64,000 bases of DNA from Comamonas sp. 26 (GTDB taxonomy: Bacteria; Pseudomonadota; Gammaproteobacteria; Burkholderiales; Burkholderiaceae_C): NCBI RefSeq assembly GCF_002754475.1, contig NZ_PEFL01000001.1, positions 2,294,001-2,358,000 on the forward strand, written 5' to 3'. This document shows positions 54,821 to 62,992 of this stretch, one piece after another (position 1 is the first letter of the stretch; the number at the start of each line of letters is the position of its first letter). The position numbers and the translations under genes were made by a program. Below the pieces are notes generated by a model, which worked only from the letters and a program-made list of their open reading frames with translations, made no database searches and was not told where the DNA came from.

Positions 54821-56284
54821 TCAATCTGCATAGCTTGCAAGCGGCTGCGCCGCCAGCTCGGCCGACTGTTCAATCTCGGTCATGCGCACCAGATCAAGCA
54901 GGTTAAAGCGCCCGTCGTGGTGCCAGCCTGCCTCAAGCATGCTCATGGAACCAATGGCGCTGATGCGCGTGACACCCGCAGCACCCAGCAAATCGGCCAG
55001 CCGGTACAGCTCCTCAGGTCCAGCGGCAATGCCTGCGGTCTGCAAAAACTCGCGCTGTGCGGCAACTACGGGTAGCACGTGGTCAAGCCGGTCCACCGCC
55101 ACCACCGCAATCGTGCGGTACAGCGCCGTGGGTGCCAGCGGCTGCAAGCTGTCGCTGTAGGCCACACTCCACGCGGCATCTACCGGGCCCAGCAACTGGT
55201 GTGTATCGCCAGCCCACTCCATAGTCTGCTGCCAGCGGGCCACCGTAGCGCCCTCTTCCAGGTCCAGCTCACGGCGCGCAAAGCGGCGCTGCAGATTGGC
55301 CAGCTCGGCAGCCAGATAGTCGGCAAACGCACGCGGCGGCACGGGCGCGCCACGCTCTACATAAAAGACATGGGGCGAGTAGCAGCCTTGCTGGTCGTAG
55401 CGCATCACGTCCCACGCCGCCAGCCGGGCGACTGCCGGAGCTTTGAGAGCATCCAGCGCCGCAGTGCCAATCAGGCCAAAGCCCAGCTTGTGGCCATGGG
55501 GTAAAAAGCGTGTTGTCACCGGCAGGCGCTTGCGCAGCGTATCCAGCGTCTGGTTGCCGCCATAGGCCAGCACCGTATCGGCCTGCGCATACAGCGCATC
55601 AGCCTCCTCGCCGCCCGCTCCGCGCCACCACACCACAGCCAGACAATCGGCCAGCGGCGGATGAATTTCGGCCAGCAAGCGTGCAAACCAGCCTGCAAAC
55701 AAGGGCTCGGCACTGGCCAGCTTGCCCACGGCAGGGGCTTTGACCAGCAGCCCACAAATCAGGCTCCACAGCGACAGCGCAGGCACATTGCCCGCCCAGC
55801 TGTGCACCAGCAAATCAGGCCCGAAGGCACGCACAGCACCACCCTTTGGCGCGGGCTGAAAACCATCCAGCACCGCAGGGTTGGCAAAGTCCTCGGCCAC
55901 AAAGCGTTTGAGCTGCGCGGCGCGAAAGGTCTTGAAAAATCCCGTCAGGCCAAGGCGAACCATATCTGCGTCATAGCCGCTGACCACGGGCAGCCAGGCC
56001 TCGGCCTGCTGGCGATAAGCGTCATTGCGGTCGAGCAGGCGCGCCATGGCGCGGTCAATCACGTCGATGATCTGGGCGACTGTCATGCTGCGCAGATGCT
56101 TGGCCGCAGCATTACGCACCCGGTTTGCCAGCGCCTGCATCTGCTCGCCAGTCAGCATAGGCACAGACACTTCCAGCCGCGTGCCATTGCGCTCAAAGTG
56201 CAGCACATGCCACTGCACCTCGTCGTCGCTCAGCCCCGGCAAATAACCGGCCTTGATCTGCTGCACCTTGCTGTTGGCCGTCAT
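54821..56284 (-). CDS. LuxC-family acyl-CoA/acyl-protein reductase
   Basis: A 487-aa protein of the LuxC family (PF05893), which reduces an activated acyl thioester to the aldehyde with NADPH. The aldehyde-dehydrogenase-like active site is visible: Cys301 in YDQQGCYSP, matching the acylated cysteine of LuxC, and a nucleotide-binding region with HSWAGNVPALS (161-171). No luxAB, luxD or luminescence genes are near. Its ATG overlaps the stop of the LuxE-like gene (ATGA), so the two enzymes are made together, as activator and reductase. Control by a TPP riboswitch suggests a thiamine-related carboxylate rather than a fatty acid; that is inference. Confidence 0.87.
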   Translation of the reverse strand: MTANSKVQQIKAGYLPGLSDDEVQWHVLHFERNGTRLEVSVPMLTGEQMQALANRVRNAAAKHLRSMTVAQIIDVIDRAMARLLDRNDAYRQQAEAWLPVVSGYDADMVRLGLTGFFKTFRAAQLKRFVAEDFANPAVLDGFQPAPKGGAVRAFGPDLLVHSWAGNVPALSLWSLICGLLVKAPAVGKLASAEPLFAGWFARLLAEIHPPLADCLAVVWWRGAGGEEADALYAQADTVLAYGGNQTLDTLRKRLPVTTRFLPHGHKLGFGLIGTAALDALKAPAVARLAAWDVMRYDQQGCYSPHVFYVERGAPVPPRAFADYLAAELANLQRRFARRELDLEEGATVARWQQTMEWAGDTHQLLGPVDAAWSVAYSDSLQPLAPTALYRTIAVVAVDRLDHVLPVVAAQREFLQTAGIAAGPEELYRLADLLGAAGVTRISAIGSMSMLEAGWHHDGRFNLLDLVRMTEIEQSAELAAQPLASYAD

Positions 56285-57363
56285 GCGCTGGCGGCTTTCA
56301 CAAATTCATCCACGGCCAAAGAGCAGCCCTTGGCCGCAGCACCCTCAGCACGGCCCAGCAACAAAAAGCCGCCATCTGCCCACAGGCCCACGTCTTCCGT
56401 CAGGATGGTGCTGACAGAGTTGTAATTGGCCAGATCGCAGTGCACCAGAATGCCGCGTTCGCCAGCGGCCACGCTGCGTCCCGTAATGGGCTCAACCAGG
56501 CGCGAGCGAATCCAGTGCGGGCCAGACTTGACCGAAGGCAGAACTGCGTTGCCGTCGTCATAGAACTGCGTGCTCAGCTCCGTCATGCCATACATATTGA
56601 TGCAGTGCGTGCGCGGAACGCCCAGCAGATCGCTCAGATCGGCATAGAACTCTTCAAGCGGCAACTCACGCGACTGCCCTTTGTAGCCGCCCGTATCCAG
56701 AATGCGGCTGCCTGCAGGCAGCTGAAAACGCAGGCCCTGCGCACGCAAAGCGTCCATGACATGCACCAGACTGAAGCTGGCACCCAGCAGCGCATAAGGC
56801 TGTCCGCTGCGCTGAGACTCCTCCAGCGCGGCGCACAGGCCCGGCACATCCAGCCCTTCAGAGCCCAAAAAGTAGCGACTGTCAGGCGTGCCAAATTCTG
56901 ATTTGGCCAGCGCCAGATAGTGGGCCAGCGATGAATTGGGCATGGCCTGTTCATCGGGGAACAAAATAGCCATGGGCAGGCGCTCAGCCCCTTGCATAAA
57001 GCGCTGCGCAAAATAGCGTTTCATCGACAGGTCATATACATCCAGCTGCGGATGAAAGTGCCGCCCGCGCGCCGCGCGGCCTGTGGTGCCGCTGGTCATG
57101 AAAATGCGCTCTGTGGCCGATGCGGGTTGGCTGCGCAATTCCATTGCCTTGAAGGCATCAATGGGCACAGCAGGAATATCGCTCCAGGTCCTGACATTGC
57201 GCAGCGTGGCACCGCGTCGCTGGCAAAAGCTGCGAAACGGGGTATTAGATTCGTACTGATAGGCGAACTGCCGCAGGGCGAGTTGATCAAACTGGTCGTC
57301 GGTACAAGCATCCTGCGCAATAAATGCCAGCAGGTCTGCAACCAGTGAAGCGGCCTTGTCCAT
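56281..57363 (-). CDS. LuxE-family acyl-protein synthetase (carboxylate-activating)
   Basis: First gene after the TPP riboswitch; 360 aa. LuxE proteins (PF04443) adenylate a carboxylic acid and transfer it to an own cysteine for delivery to LuxC. Seen here: the adenylation P-loop FMTSGTTGRAARG (about residue 90), NMYGMTELSTQFYDD corresponding to the A5 region, and a C-terminal Cys347 in KGCSLAVDEF at the position of the acyl-carrying cysteine. ATG 57363 follows AAGGA; that ribosome site is part of a hairpin. Longer upstream frames run into the riboswitch and are not coding. Confidence 0.87.
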   Translation of the reverse strand: MDKAASLVADLLAFIAQDACTDDQFDQLALRQFAYQYESNTPFRSFCQRRGATLRNVRTWSDIPAVPIDAFKAMELRSQPASATERIFMTSGTTGRAARGRHFHPQLDVYDLSMKRYFAQRFMQGAERLPMAILFPDEQAMPNSSLAHYLALAKSEFGTPDSRYFLGSEGLDVPGLCAALEESQRSGQPYALLGASFSLVHVMDALRAQGLRFQLPAGSRILDTGGYKGQSRELPLEEFYADLSDLLGVPRTHCINMYGMTELSTQFYDDGNAVLPSVKSGPHWIRSRLVEPITGRSVAAGERGILVHCDLANYNSVSTILTEDVGLWADGGFLLLGRAEGAAAKGCSLAVDEFVKAASA

Positions 57364-57369
57364 GAAATT

Positions 57370-57400
57370 CCTTCGAGAGCGAGATGAGGTGCTCCGAAGG
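57370..57400 (-). promoter_or_regulatory. Hairpin sequestering the luxE-like ribosome binding site
   Basis: CCTTCG (57395-57400 on the minus strand) pairs with CGAAGG (57370-57375), which contains the Shine-Dalgarno of the first gene. This is the expected off-state structure of a translation-controlling TPP riboswitch. Which bases of the aptamer compete with it was not resolved. Confidence 0.55.
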
Positions 57401-57443
57401 CCCCCTTGCCAGTGCCACTTGAGCAGGATTGTGCAGGGTGCAA

Positions 57444-57516
57444 GCTCTTCTTCCGCCGGAATAACCCGGATCAAGTTCACGGGTGTAGATCTCAGCACTT
57501 GCGTGCACCCCGGAGC
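57444..57516 (-). promoter_or_regulatory. TPP riboswitch (THI element)
   Basis: Read on the minus strand, the aptamer has the conserved parts of the THI element in order: the P1 5' arm GCUC and GGGGUGC, the invariant CUGAGA, ACCCGUGAACUUGAUCCGGG with the pyrophosphate-side UGAUC, UUAUUCCGG, GCGGAAGAAG, and the closing GAGC of P1. P1, P2, P3 and P4/P5 arms can all be drawn. It lies about 80 bases before the LuxE-like start. High TPP should shut the operon down. Confidence 0.93.
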
Positions 57517-57540
57517 GCGGCAGCATCTTAACTCACCGGG

Positions 57541-58290
57541 TGGGCGTACGGACTGCGCTAGCCTTGCCCCATCAAGCGCTGCGCACGCATAGCAAAAGGA
57601 CTCTGTGCCCTGAAACTGGCTCAGGTATTGCTTCTCAAGCCATATCGATAGTGCTCAACACCTTGCATCCACATGGAAGTTAGGAGTCTTTTGACCCTGA
57701 GCACCCAAGCGCAGGAGCCGTTTTTTATAAAAACCACTGCCCTTACTGAAATTTTTCAACTTTTTTCACCCCCTGTTTTTGCCTGCAGCAAAGCAAAAAA
57801 CAGCGTTTCAAGCCTCCAATCAGGCTTTTAAATACTGGTTTTCAAAGCACCACCGCCGATCTGCGCGGCAAGCTGCGCCAAAACACCGGCAACAACGGCC
57901 AAACGCATTGATCTTCAAACGCACTAATACGCAAGTTAAGCGAGATTGAGCGACAAAGACTGCATAAAAGACGCACAAAAAACGTTCTCCCGCCATCTTT
58001 GCACGATCTATCTGTTAACTGAAGCCAAAGTGCCTTTAAACATTCACCGCAAAGCCGCAAAAGTGAAGAAATCATTTCTTATAGGAAATTCATATAAAAA
58101 GCGCAGCAATTGCATGCTTTTGAAAGCAAATTCACAGCGCTAGAATCCGCCTGCATCGCAACCCTCAGACCGTTTTTGCTGCTGAGGGCCAAGGTTTCGC
58201 CAGTCAGCTCTGTATGTCAGTCCTTCGCCCTCACTTTCCCCATCCAATCCCGTCCGTCCTCGCACCTCAGCGGCCAGCAGGAGTCTGCGC
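57541..58290. other. AT-rich gap between the two divergent vitamin operons
   Basis: About 750 bp, distinctly richer in A+T than the genes on both sides, especially 57720-58140. It should hold the promoters of the TPP-controlled operon (leftward) and of the biotin-transport operon (rightward). A 77-codon frame on the minus strand (57842-58075) has no ribosome site and no recognisable product. No tRNA or known small RNA was identified. Confidence 0.45.
58162..58188 (+). promoter_or_regulatory. Hairpin in the leader of the biotin-transport operon
   Basis: A 7-bp perfect stem CCCTCAG / CTGAGGG with a 13-base loop that includes five T, about 100 bp before bioM. It could be a leader structure or a chance hairpin. 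No BirA- or BioR-type operator was found in the leader. Confidence 0.25.
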
Positions 58291-59055
58291 ATGAGCAGCG
58301 GCATGCAACTGCTCGATATCCGCCTGCAGCGCGGCCAGACCACGGTGTTTGATGGGCTGAACCTGACGCTGCAGCAAAAGCGCATCGGCGTTATTGGCAA
58401 CAACGGCGCAGGCAAATCCAGCCTGTTCAGACTGCTGTGTGGGCTGGAGATTCCACAGACCGGGCAGGTGCTGATGGGCGGCGCAGATTTGCTGCAAGCA
58501 CGCCAGCACAACCCCGGCCTTGTCGGCCTGATGTTTCAAAACCCCGATGACCAGATCATCTTCCCCACCGTAGAGGAAGAACTGGCACTGGGTCTGCGCC
58601 CCAAGGGTTTGAACAAGCAACAAGCCAAGGCCAAAGCCCGCGAGCTGCTGACTGAGCGCGGACTGGCCCACTGGGCCGAGCGCGCCGTCAGCAGTCTCAG
58701 CCAGGGCCAGCGTCAGCAGGTATGCTGGCTGTCGCTGCTGATTGCATCGCCCCAGGTGCTGCTGCTTGATGAACCTTTTGCCAGCCTGGACCTGCTCGGA
58801 CAGGCGCGGCTGGCGCGGGACATTGCCGCTGCGCCCCAGCAAATTCTGGTCTCTACCCACGTACTCGAGCATGTGCGCGACTTTGAGCGCGTGATCTGGC
58901 TGGAACAAGGCAAGCTGCGCGGCGACGGCCCCGGCCGCGAGGTCTGCAGCGCTTATGAAGAGGCGGTTGCGGCACAAATCTCCGCAGAACTGGCTGCCAG
59001 TCTGAATCCTTCAAGCGCAGCCACCCCGCACACAGGCGAGCCACACCATGGGTAG
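58291..59055 (+). CDS. bioM: ECF biotin transporter ATPase
   Basis: Energising ATPase of the energy-coupling-factor biotin importer (254 aa). It has Walker A GNNGAGKSS, the ECF-type Q-loop FQNPDDQIIFPTVEEE, a signature SLSQGQRQQV, and Walker [13 protein letters not shown]. The context before bioN and bioY identifies it as BioM. ATG 58291 has AGGAG 7 bases upstream. The last 8 bp overlap bioN. Confidence 0.9.
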   Translation: MSSGMQLLDIRLQRGQTTVFDGLNLTLQQKRIGVIGNNGAGKSSLFRLLCGLEIPQTGQVLMGGADLLQARQHNPGLVGLMFQNPDDQIIFPTVEEELALGLRPKGLNKQQAKAKARELLTERGLAHWAERAVSSLSQGQRQQVCWLSLLIASPQVLLLDEPFASLDLLGQARLARDIAAAPQQILVSTHVLEHVRDFERVIWLEQGKLRGDGPGREVCSAYEEAVAAQISAELAASLNPSSAATPHTGEPHHG

Positions 59056-59641
59056 CCTCTACAGCCAATACGCCACCTGGCTGCACCGCTGGCCAGCCGG
59101 GCTCAAGCTCTTGCTTTTAGCCGTGTTTGGCACGCTATTGTTTTTAATAGCCTCCCCCTTGCTGCTGGCGGGCTGCGGCGTGTTTTGCATGATGCTGTGG
59201 CTGTCGCTAGGCCAGGCCACGCAGATTGCCCGCAGGCTGATGCGCTCGGTCATCATCGCGGCGCTGCTGGTGGCGGGCTTTCATGTTTTCATGGGCAACC
59301 GTGAACTGGCCGCTGCCAGCGCCCTGCGGCTGATCTGCGCATCTACGTTGGGCATTGCTCTGACCATTACCACCCGCCCCAGCGATCTGGTGGAGGTGCT
59401 GGAGTGGCTGCTCTCGCCGCTTGCCAAACTGGGGATTCCTACCGAGCGCGTGGCCATGCAAATTGCGCTGATGCTGCGCTTTACCGAACACTTTTTTGTG
59501 CAATGGAAAAATCTGGACGACGCCTACCGCCTGCGCACCGGCAAAAGCGGCGGCCTGCGCCTGATTGCACCGCTGACGATTCACATGCTGCAGGCCACGC
59601 GTCGTGTGGCCGACGCCCTCTGGGCACGACTGGGCTTCTAA
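59048..59641 (+). CDS. bioN: ECF biotin transporter transmembrane coupling protein
   Basis: T-component of 197 aa with four to five hydrophobic helices. It links the ATPase to the biotin-binding protein BioY through the Arg-containing cytoplasmic helices near the C-terminus (LQATRRVADALWARLG and the region near residue 155-165). It overlaps bioM by 8 bp and is followed by bioY after 16 bp. Confidence 0.88.
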   Translation: MGSLYSQYATWLHRWPAGLKLLLLAVFGTLLFLIASPLLLAGCGVFCMMLWLSLGQATQIARRLMRSVIIAALLVAGFHVFMGNRELAAASALRLICASTLGIALTITTRPSDLVEVLEWLLSPLAKLGIPTERVAMQIALMLRFTEHFFVQWKNLDDAYRLRTGKSGGLRLIAPLTIHMLQATRRVADALWARLGF

Positions 59642-59657
59642 ATTTTTCGGAGACATG

Positions 59658-60251
59658 ATGAACACTTCTTCCTCCCACACCGTATCGCGCCAAGGCGCAC
59701 GCTCCATGGCTCAGGTCTCGCTGTTCGCGGCGCTGATGGCCGTGATGGGCCTGATCCCCAAGATTGACCTGCCGTTTGGCGTGCCCATCACCATCCAGTC
59801 GCTGGGCGTGATGCTGGCAGGCGTCATGCTCGGCCCGTGGCGCGGTCTGCAGTCCATGCTGCTATTCCTCGCTGCCGTGGCCGTGGGCTTGCCCCTTTTG
59901 TCTGGCGGGCGCGGCGGTATTGGCGTGTTCATGGCACCGTCTGCCGGTTATCTCATCGGTTATGCGCTGGCCGCTGGCATTACGGGTGCCATCATGGCGA
60001 CCCTGCCGCAAAGCACGCCCCGCCGCACAGCCTTCAGCGCCTTTATCGCCTCCGTGGTCGGTGGTCTGCTGTGTCTGCATGCCTTTGGCGTGTTGGGCCT
60101 CATGCAACTGGCCAATATGAGCTTTGTGCAGGCCTTCAAAGTGACGCTGGCCTTTGTGCCCGGCGACTTCATCAAATGCATTCTCTGCGCCATCATCGTC
60201 CACACCGTGGCGCGCGGCATGCCTGACTGGCGCTTCGGCGGCCGTCGATGA
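59658..60251 (+). CDS. bioY: Biotin transporter substrate-binding protein BioY
   Basis: S-component of the ECF importer (197 aa), six hydrophobic helices, binds biotin in the membrane. Family motifs are clear: IPFGVPITIQSLGV-like LPFGVPITIQSLGVMLAGV, GLPLLSGGRGGIGVFMAPSA (around residues 80-98), and FVPGDFIKCILC near residue 170. ATG 59658 has GGAG 5 bases upstream and is preferred over the ATG three bases before. Its stop overlaps the next gene's start (ATGA), tying the acyl-CoA ligase to biotin uptake. Confidence 0.95.
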   Translation: MNTSSSHTVSRQGARSMAQVSLFAALMAVMGLIPKIDLPFGVPITIQSLGVMLAGVMLGPWRGLQSMLLFLAAVAVGLPLLSGGRGGIGVFMAPSAGYLIGYALAAGITGAIMATLPQSTPRRTAFSAFIASVVGGLLCLHAFGVLGLMQLANMSFVQAFKVTLAFVPGDFIKCILCAIIVHTVARGMPDWRFGGRR

Positions 60252-61729
60252 GCGCATTGCCTGTATCCGCTCCGCTAGAAGGTTTCTGGCAGCTGGTTCA
60301 CGGCCCCCTGGCCCACTGGGCGCAGCAGCGGCCCGACGCCATTGCGCTTGAAAGCGAAGCAGGCGCGTGGACCTTTGCGCAGTTGCACACCGCCGTAGAG
60401 CAGCGATCAGCCAAGCTCATTGCCCAGCACGCACCGCAGATGGTGCTGCTGGATGCCAGCCAGTCCACGCTGGAACGGCTGGTGGACTTTCTGGCCGTCA
60501 TTCACAGCGGCCGCTGCGCCGCAGTGGCTGACCCAGACTGGCAGCCTGCCGTGCGCCAGCGCATTGAAAGCTGGCTGCCCAATGCCCCAAGCAACCTGAA
60601 TGCAGCCTCGCCCCTCGCGCCCTTCTATACCGGCTTTACCTCAGGCAGCACGGGCGTGCCCAAAGGCTTCAAGCGCCACCATCAGTCGTGGACAGAGAGC
60701 TTTCGCGTCGGTCTGCAAGACTTTGGCCCGGTAGTGGCCCAGCGCACGCTGGCACCAGGGCGCATCTCGCACTCGCTGTTTCTGTTCGGTGCCATGCAAG
60801 GCATCTGGTATGGCTGCGGCGCCGTCATGCAAGAGAAGTTTTCCGCCTCGCGCTGTCTGAGCACTCTGGCCCAAGGCGACACGCCCTGCCTCATCGCCGT
60901 GCCCAGCCAGTTGCTGCTGATGCTGCAATGGGCCGAGCACCGCAAGCTGTGCCCTATCCCCGAGGTGGAACTCATCACCATCAGCGGCGCACGCTGGATG
61001 CGCGACCACACGCCTGCGCTGCGTGCGCTGTTCCCCAAGGCCCGCATCATTGAGTTTTATGGCGCATCAGAAGCCAGCTTTGTGGCGTGGATGGATGCCG
61101 ACGAAGCCAGCAGCCCGCAGGCCGTGGGCCGGCCCTTCAGCAATGTGCAAATTGATATTCGCAGCACGACAGACCATAGCGTGGCCGAAGCAAGCCGCAG
61201 CCAAGAGGGCGATGGGCTGATCTATATCCGCAGTCCCATGCTGTTCATGGACTATGTGGGCGACGCCCACGACCCCACAGCCGTGCTGCGCGATGGGAAC
61301 TGGCTTTCCGTGCGCGACATGGGCCATATCGACGAGCGCGGCATGCTATGCCTGGCAGGCCGCCAGAGCCGTATGATCGTCACGCAGGGCAAAAACCTGT
61401 TTCCCGAAGAAATCGAAAACCTGCTGGGCCAACACCCGCACATCGCCCATGTCTCGCTGCACGGCAGCTCCGATGCACTGCGCGGCATGCAGGTGCAGGC
61501 CGTCGTGCAATGGAAACCAGATATGCAGGAACCACATCCCGGCGCAATGGCGCTGAGCCAGTGGCTGCGCGAGCGCACCGAGGCCTTCAAGGTACCGCGC
61601 CAATGGTGGATCTGCCCAGACTGGCCCCACACGGCCAGCGGCAAGACAGATCACGGCACACTGGGCCTTGCATTGCAAGCCGCCTGCTCTGCAAGCGACC
61701 TACCCCAACTCCTGCCACTGCAAGGCTGA
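60248..61729 (+). CDS. AMP-dependent acyl-CoA ligase in the biotin cluster (YhfT-like)
   Basis: Adenylate-forming ligase of 493 aa that would join a carboxylic acid to CoA with ATP. It has the P-loop TSGSTGVPKGF (about 132-142), the A5 motif FYGASE, the A8 hinge region GRQSRMIVTQGKNLFPEEIE, and the C-terminal catalytic Lys in TASGKTDHG. The start overlaps the bioY stop (ATGA). The order bioY - ligase - thiolase recalls yhfU-yhfT-yhfS of Bacillus subtilis, a biotin-regulated group. The substrate may be a biotin-pathway acid such as pimelate or a biotin side chain; this is inference. Confidence 0.87.
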   Translation: MSALPVSAPLEGFWQLVHGPLAHWAQQRPDAIALESEAGAWTFAQLHTAVEQRSAKLIAQHAPQMVLLDASQSTLERLVDFLAVIHSGRCAAVADPDWQPAVRQRIESWLPNAPSNLNAASPLAPFYTGFTSGSTGVPKGFKRHHQSWTESFRVGLQDFGPVVAQRTLAPGRISHSLFLFGAMQGIWYGCGAVMQEKFSASRCLSTLAQGDTPCLIAVPSQLLLMLQWAEHRKLCPIPEVELITISGARWMRDHTPALRALFPKARIIEFYGASEASFVAWMDADEASSPQAVGRPFSNVQIDIRSTTDHSVAEASRSQEGDGLIYIRSPMLFMDYVGDAHDPTAVLRDGNWLSVRDMGHIDERGMLCLAGRQSRMIVTQGKNLFPEEIENLLGQHPHIAHVSLHGSSDALRGMQVQAVVQWKPDMQEPHPGAMALSQWLRERTEAFKVPRQWWICPDWPHTASGKTDHGTLGLALQAACSASDLPQLLPLQG

Positions 61730-61742
61730 GAATCGCATCACC

Positions 61743-62966
61743 ATGCACCGCCACACCCCCATCATTGCCTGGGCTCGAAGCCCGGTCGCCCCCGTGGGCG
61801 GCTCGCTCAGCCACTTGCAGGCGCATGAACTGGCCGCGCCGCTGTTGCAGTCGCTGCTGGCACAAAGCGGTCTGCCAGCAACGGCGGTAGATGCGGTGGT
61901 ACTTGGCAACGCACTGGGCGCAGGCGGCAACCCCGCCCGCATGCTGACGCTCGCCGCAGGTCTGCCCGACAGCTGCGCCGCGCACAGCATCAATACGCAA
62001 TGCTGCTCAGGGCTGGATGCCATCGCCATAGCCGTAGGCCTGCTGCAATCCGGTCAAGCCGAGGTGGTGATTGCGGGCGGTGCCGAAGCCTGGAGCCGCT
62101 CACCCATACGCCAGACCCGCCCCATGCGCAGCGATGATGCCCCCCAAAGCTATGAACGCCCGCCTTTTGCCCCGGACCCGGCGCGTGACCCGGACATGCT
62201 GCAGTCCGCCGCCGACTATGCACTGCAGCATGGCTACACCCGCAGCGCGCAAGAGCAATACGCACTGCGCAGCCATGCCCAGGCCGTGGCAGCGCAAGGG
62301 CGCCTGAGTGCAGAAATTACGGCCGTGGCAGGCATAGCCCACGACAGCTATCCACGCACGATTAAAGCCGAGCGTGCAGCGCGCATGCCGGTGGTGGCCC
62401 ATGGAAACGACTCCAGCGCCAGCCAAGCCGATATCAATGCCCACGTCCTCAGTGCTCTAACCATCTCTGCCAAGGCAGATGGCGCGGCGCTGATTTTGCT
62501 GGCCACGCCTGAGGCTTGTGTGCACTGGAATCTGCAGCCCCGCGCCCAGTGGCTGGCCAGCGTTTCTATTGGCGCAGCACCCGAAACCCCGCTGCTGGCA
62601 GCCATTGCCGCAGCTCGCATGGCACTGCTGCGTGGCGCAAAATCGCTATCAAAACCAGAGCTGCTTGTGCAAGATTTGTCTGCGCTGGAGCTGCATGATG
62701 CCTTTGCCGTGCAAGGACTGGCCTTTTGCGATGCGCTGAGCCTTGCACCGGAGTCCATCAACCTGCAAGGCGGCGGACTGGCCCGCGGCCACCCCATAGG
62801 CGCCTCTGGCGCCATTGCACTGGTGCGCTGCCTGGCACAGCTTCAAGCAAAGGCTCAGACTGATGCCCAGTCTCAGATGCTAGGCATGGCCGCCATTGCC
62901 GGCGCGGGTGGCATTGGTGCAGCTACGCTGGTGCAATGGCTAGGCAAAGATCGCTCCGTTTTTTGA
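61743..62966 (+). CDS. Thiolase-family protein lacking the second catalytic cysteine (YhfS-like)
   Basis: A 407-aa thiolase-fold protein. The nucleophile is present (Cys87 in NTQCCSG), as is the His of GHPIGASG (His350). Two other catalytic positions differ from ordinary thiolases: the NEAFA motif reads HDAFA (318-322), and the CxG motif near the C-terminus reads AIAGAGG with Ala386 where Cys acts as acid/base. The SCP2-type alternative (HDCF) is not present either. It may catalyse only part of the thiolase reaction or a different acyl transfer. It starts 14 bp after the ligase gene. Confidence 0.85.
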   Translation: MHRHTPIIAWARSPVAPVGGSLSHLQAHELAAPLLQSLLAQSGLPATAVDAVVLGNALGAGGNPARMLTLAAGLPDSCAAHSINTQCCSGLDAIAIAVGLLQSGQAEVVIAGGAEAWSRSPIRQTRPMRSDDAPQSYERPPFAPDPARDPDMLQSAADYALQHGYTRSAQEQYALRSHAQAVAAQGRLSAEITAVAGIAHDSYPRTIKAERAARMPVVAHGNDSSASQADINAHVLSALTISAKADGAALILLATPEACVHWNLQPRAQWLASVSIGAAPETPLLAAIAAARMALLRGAKSLSKPELLVQDLSALELHDAFAVQGLAFCDALSLAPESINLQGGGLARGHPIGASGAIALVRCLAQLQAKAQTDAQSQMLGMAAIAGAGGIGAATLVQWLGKDRSVF

Positions 62967-62992
62967 ATATTTATTTTGATAGCTGCAACCGC

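Noticed and set aside
57842..58075. A 77-codon minus-strand frame in the gap between the vitamin operons
   Set aside because: No ribosome site, many rare combinations of residues, and no recognisable domain; treated as non-coding.
58141..58290. Biotin operator (BirA- or BioR-type palindrome) before bioM
   Set aside because: No TTGTAAACC-like or TTATMKATAA-like palindrome could be seen; only a short hairpin is present.
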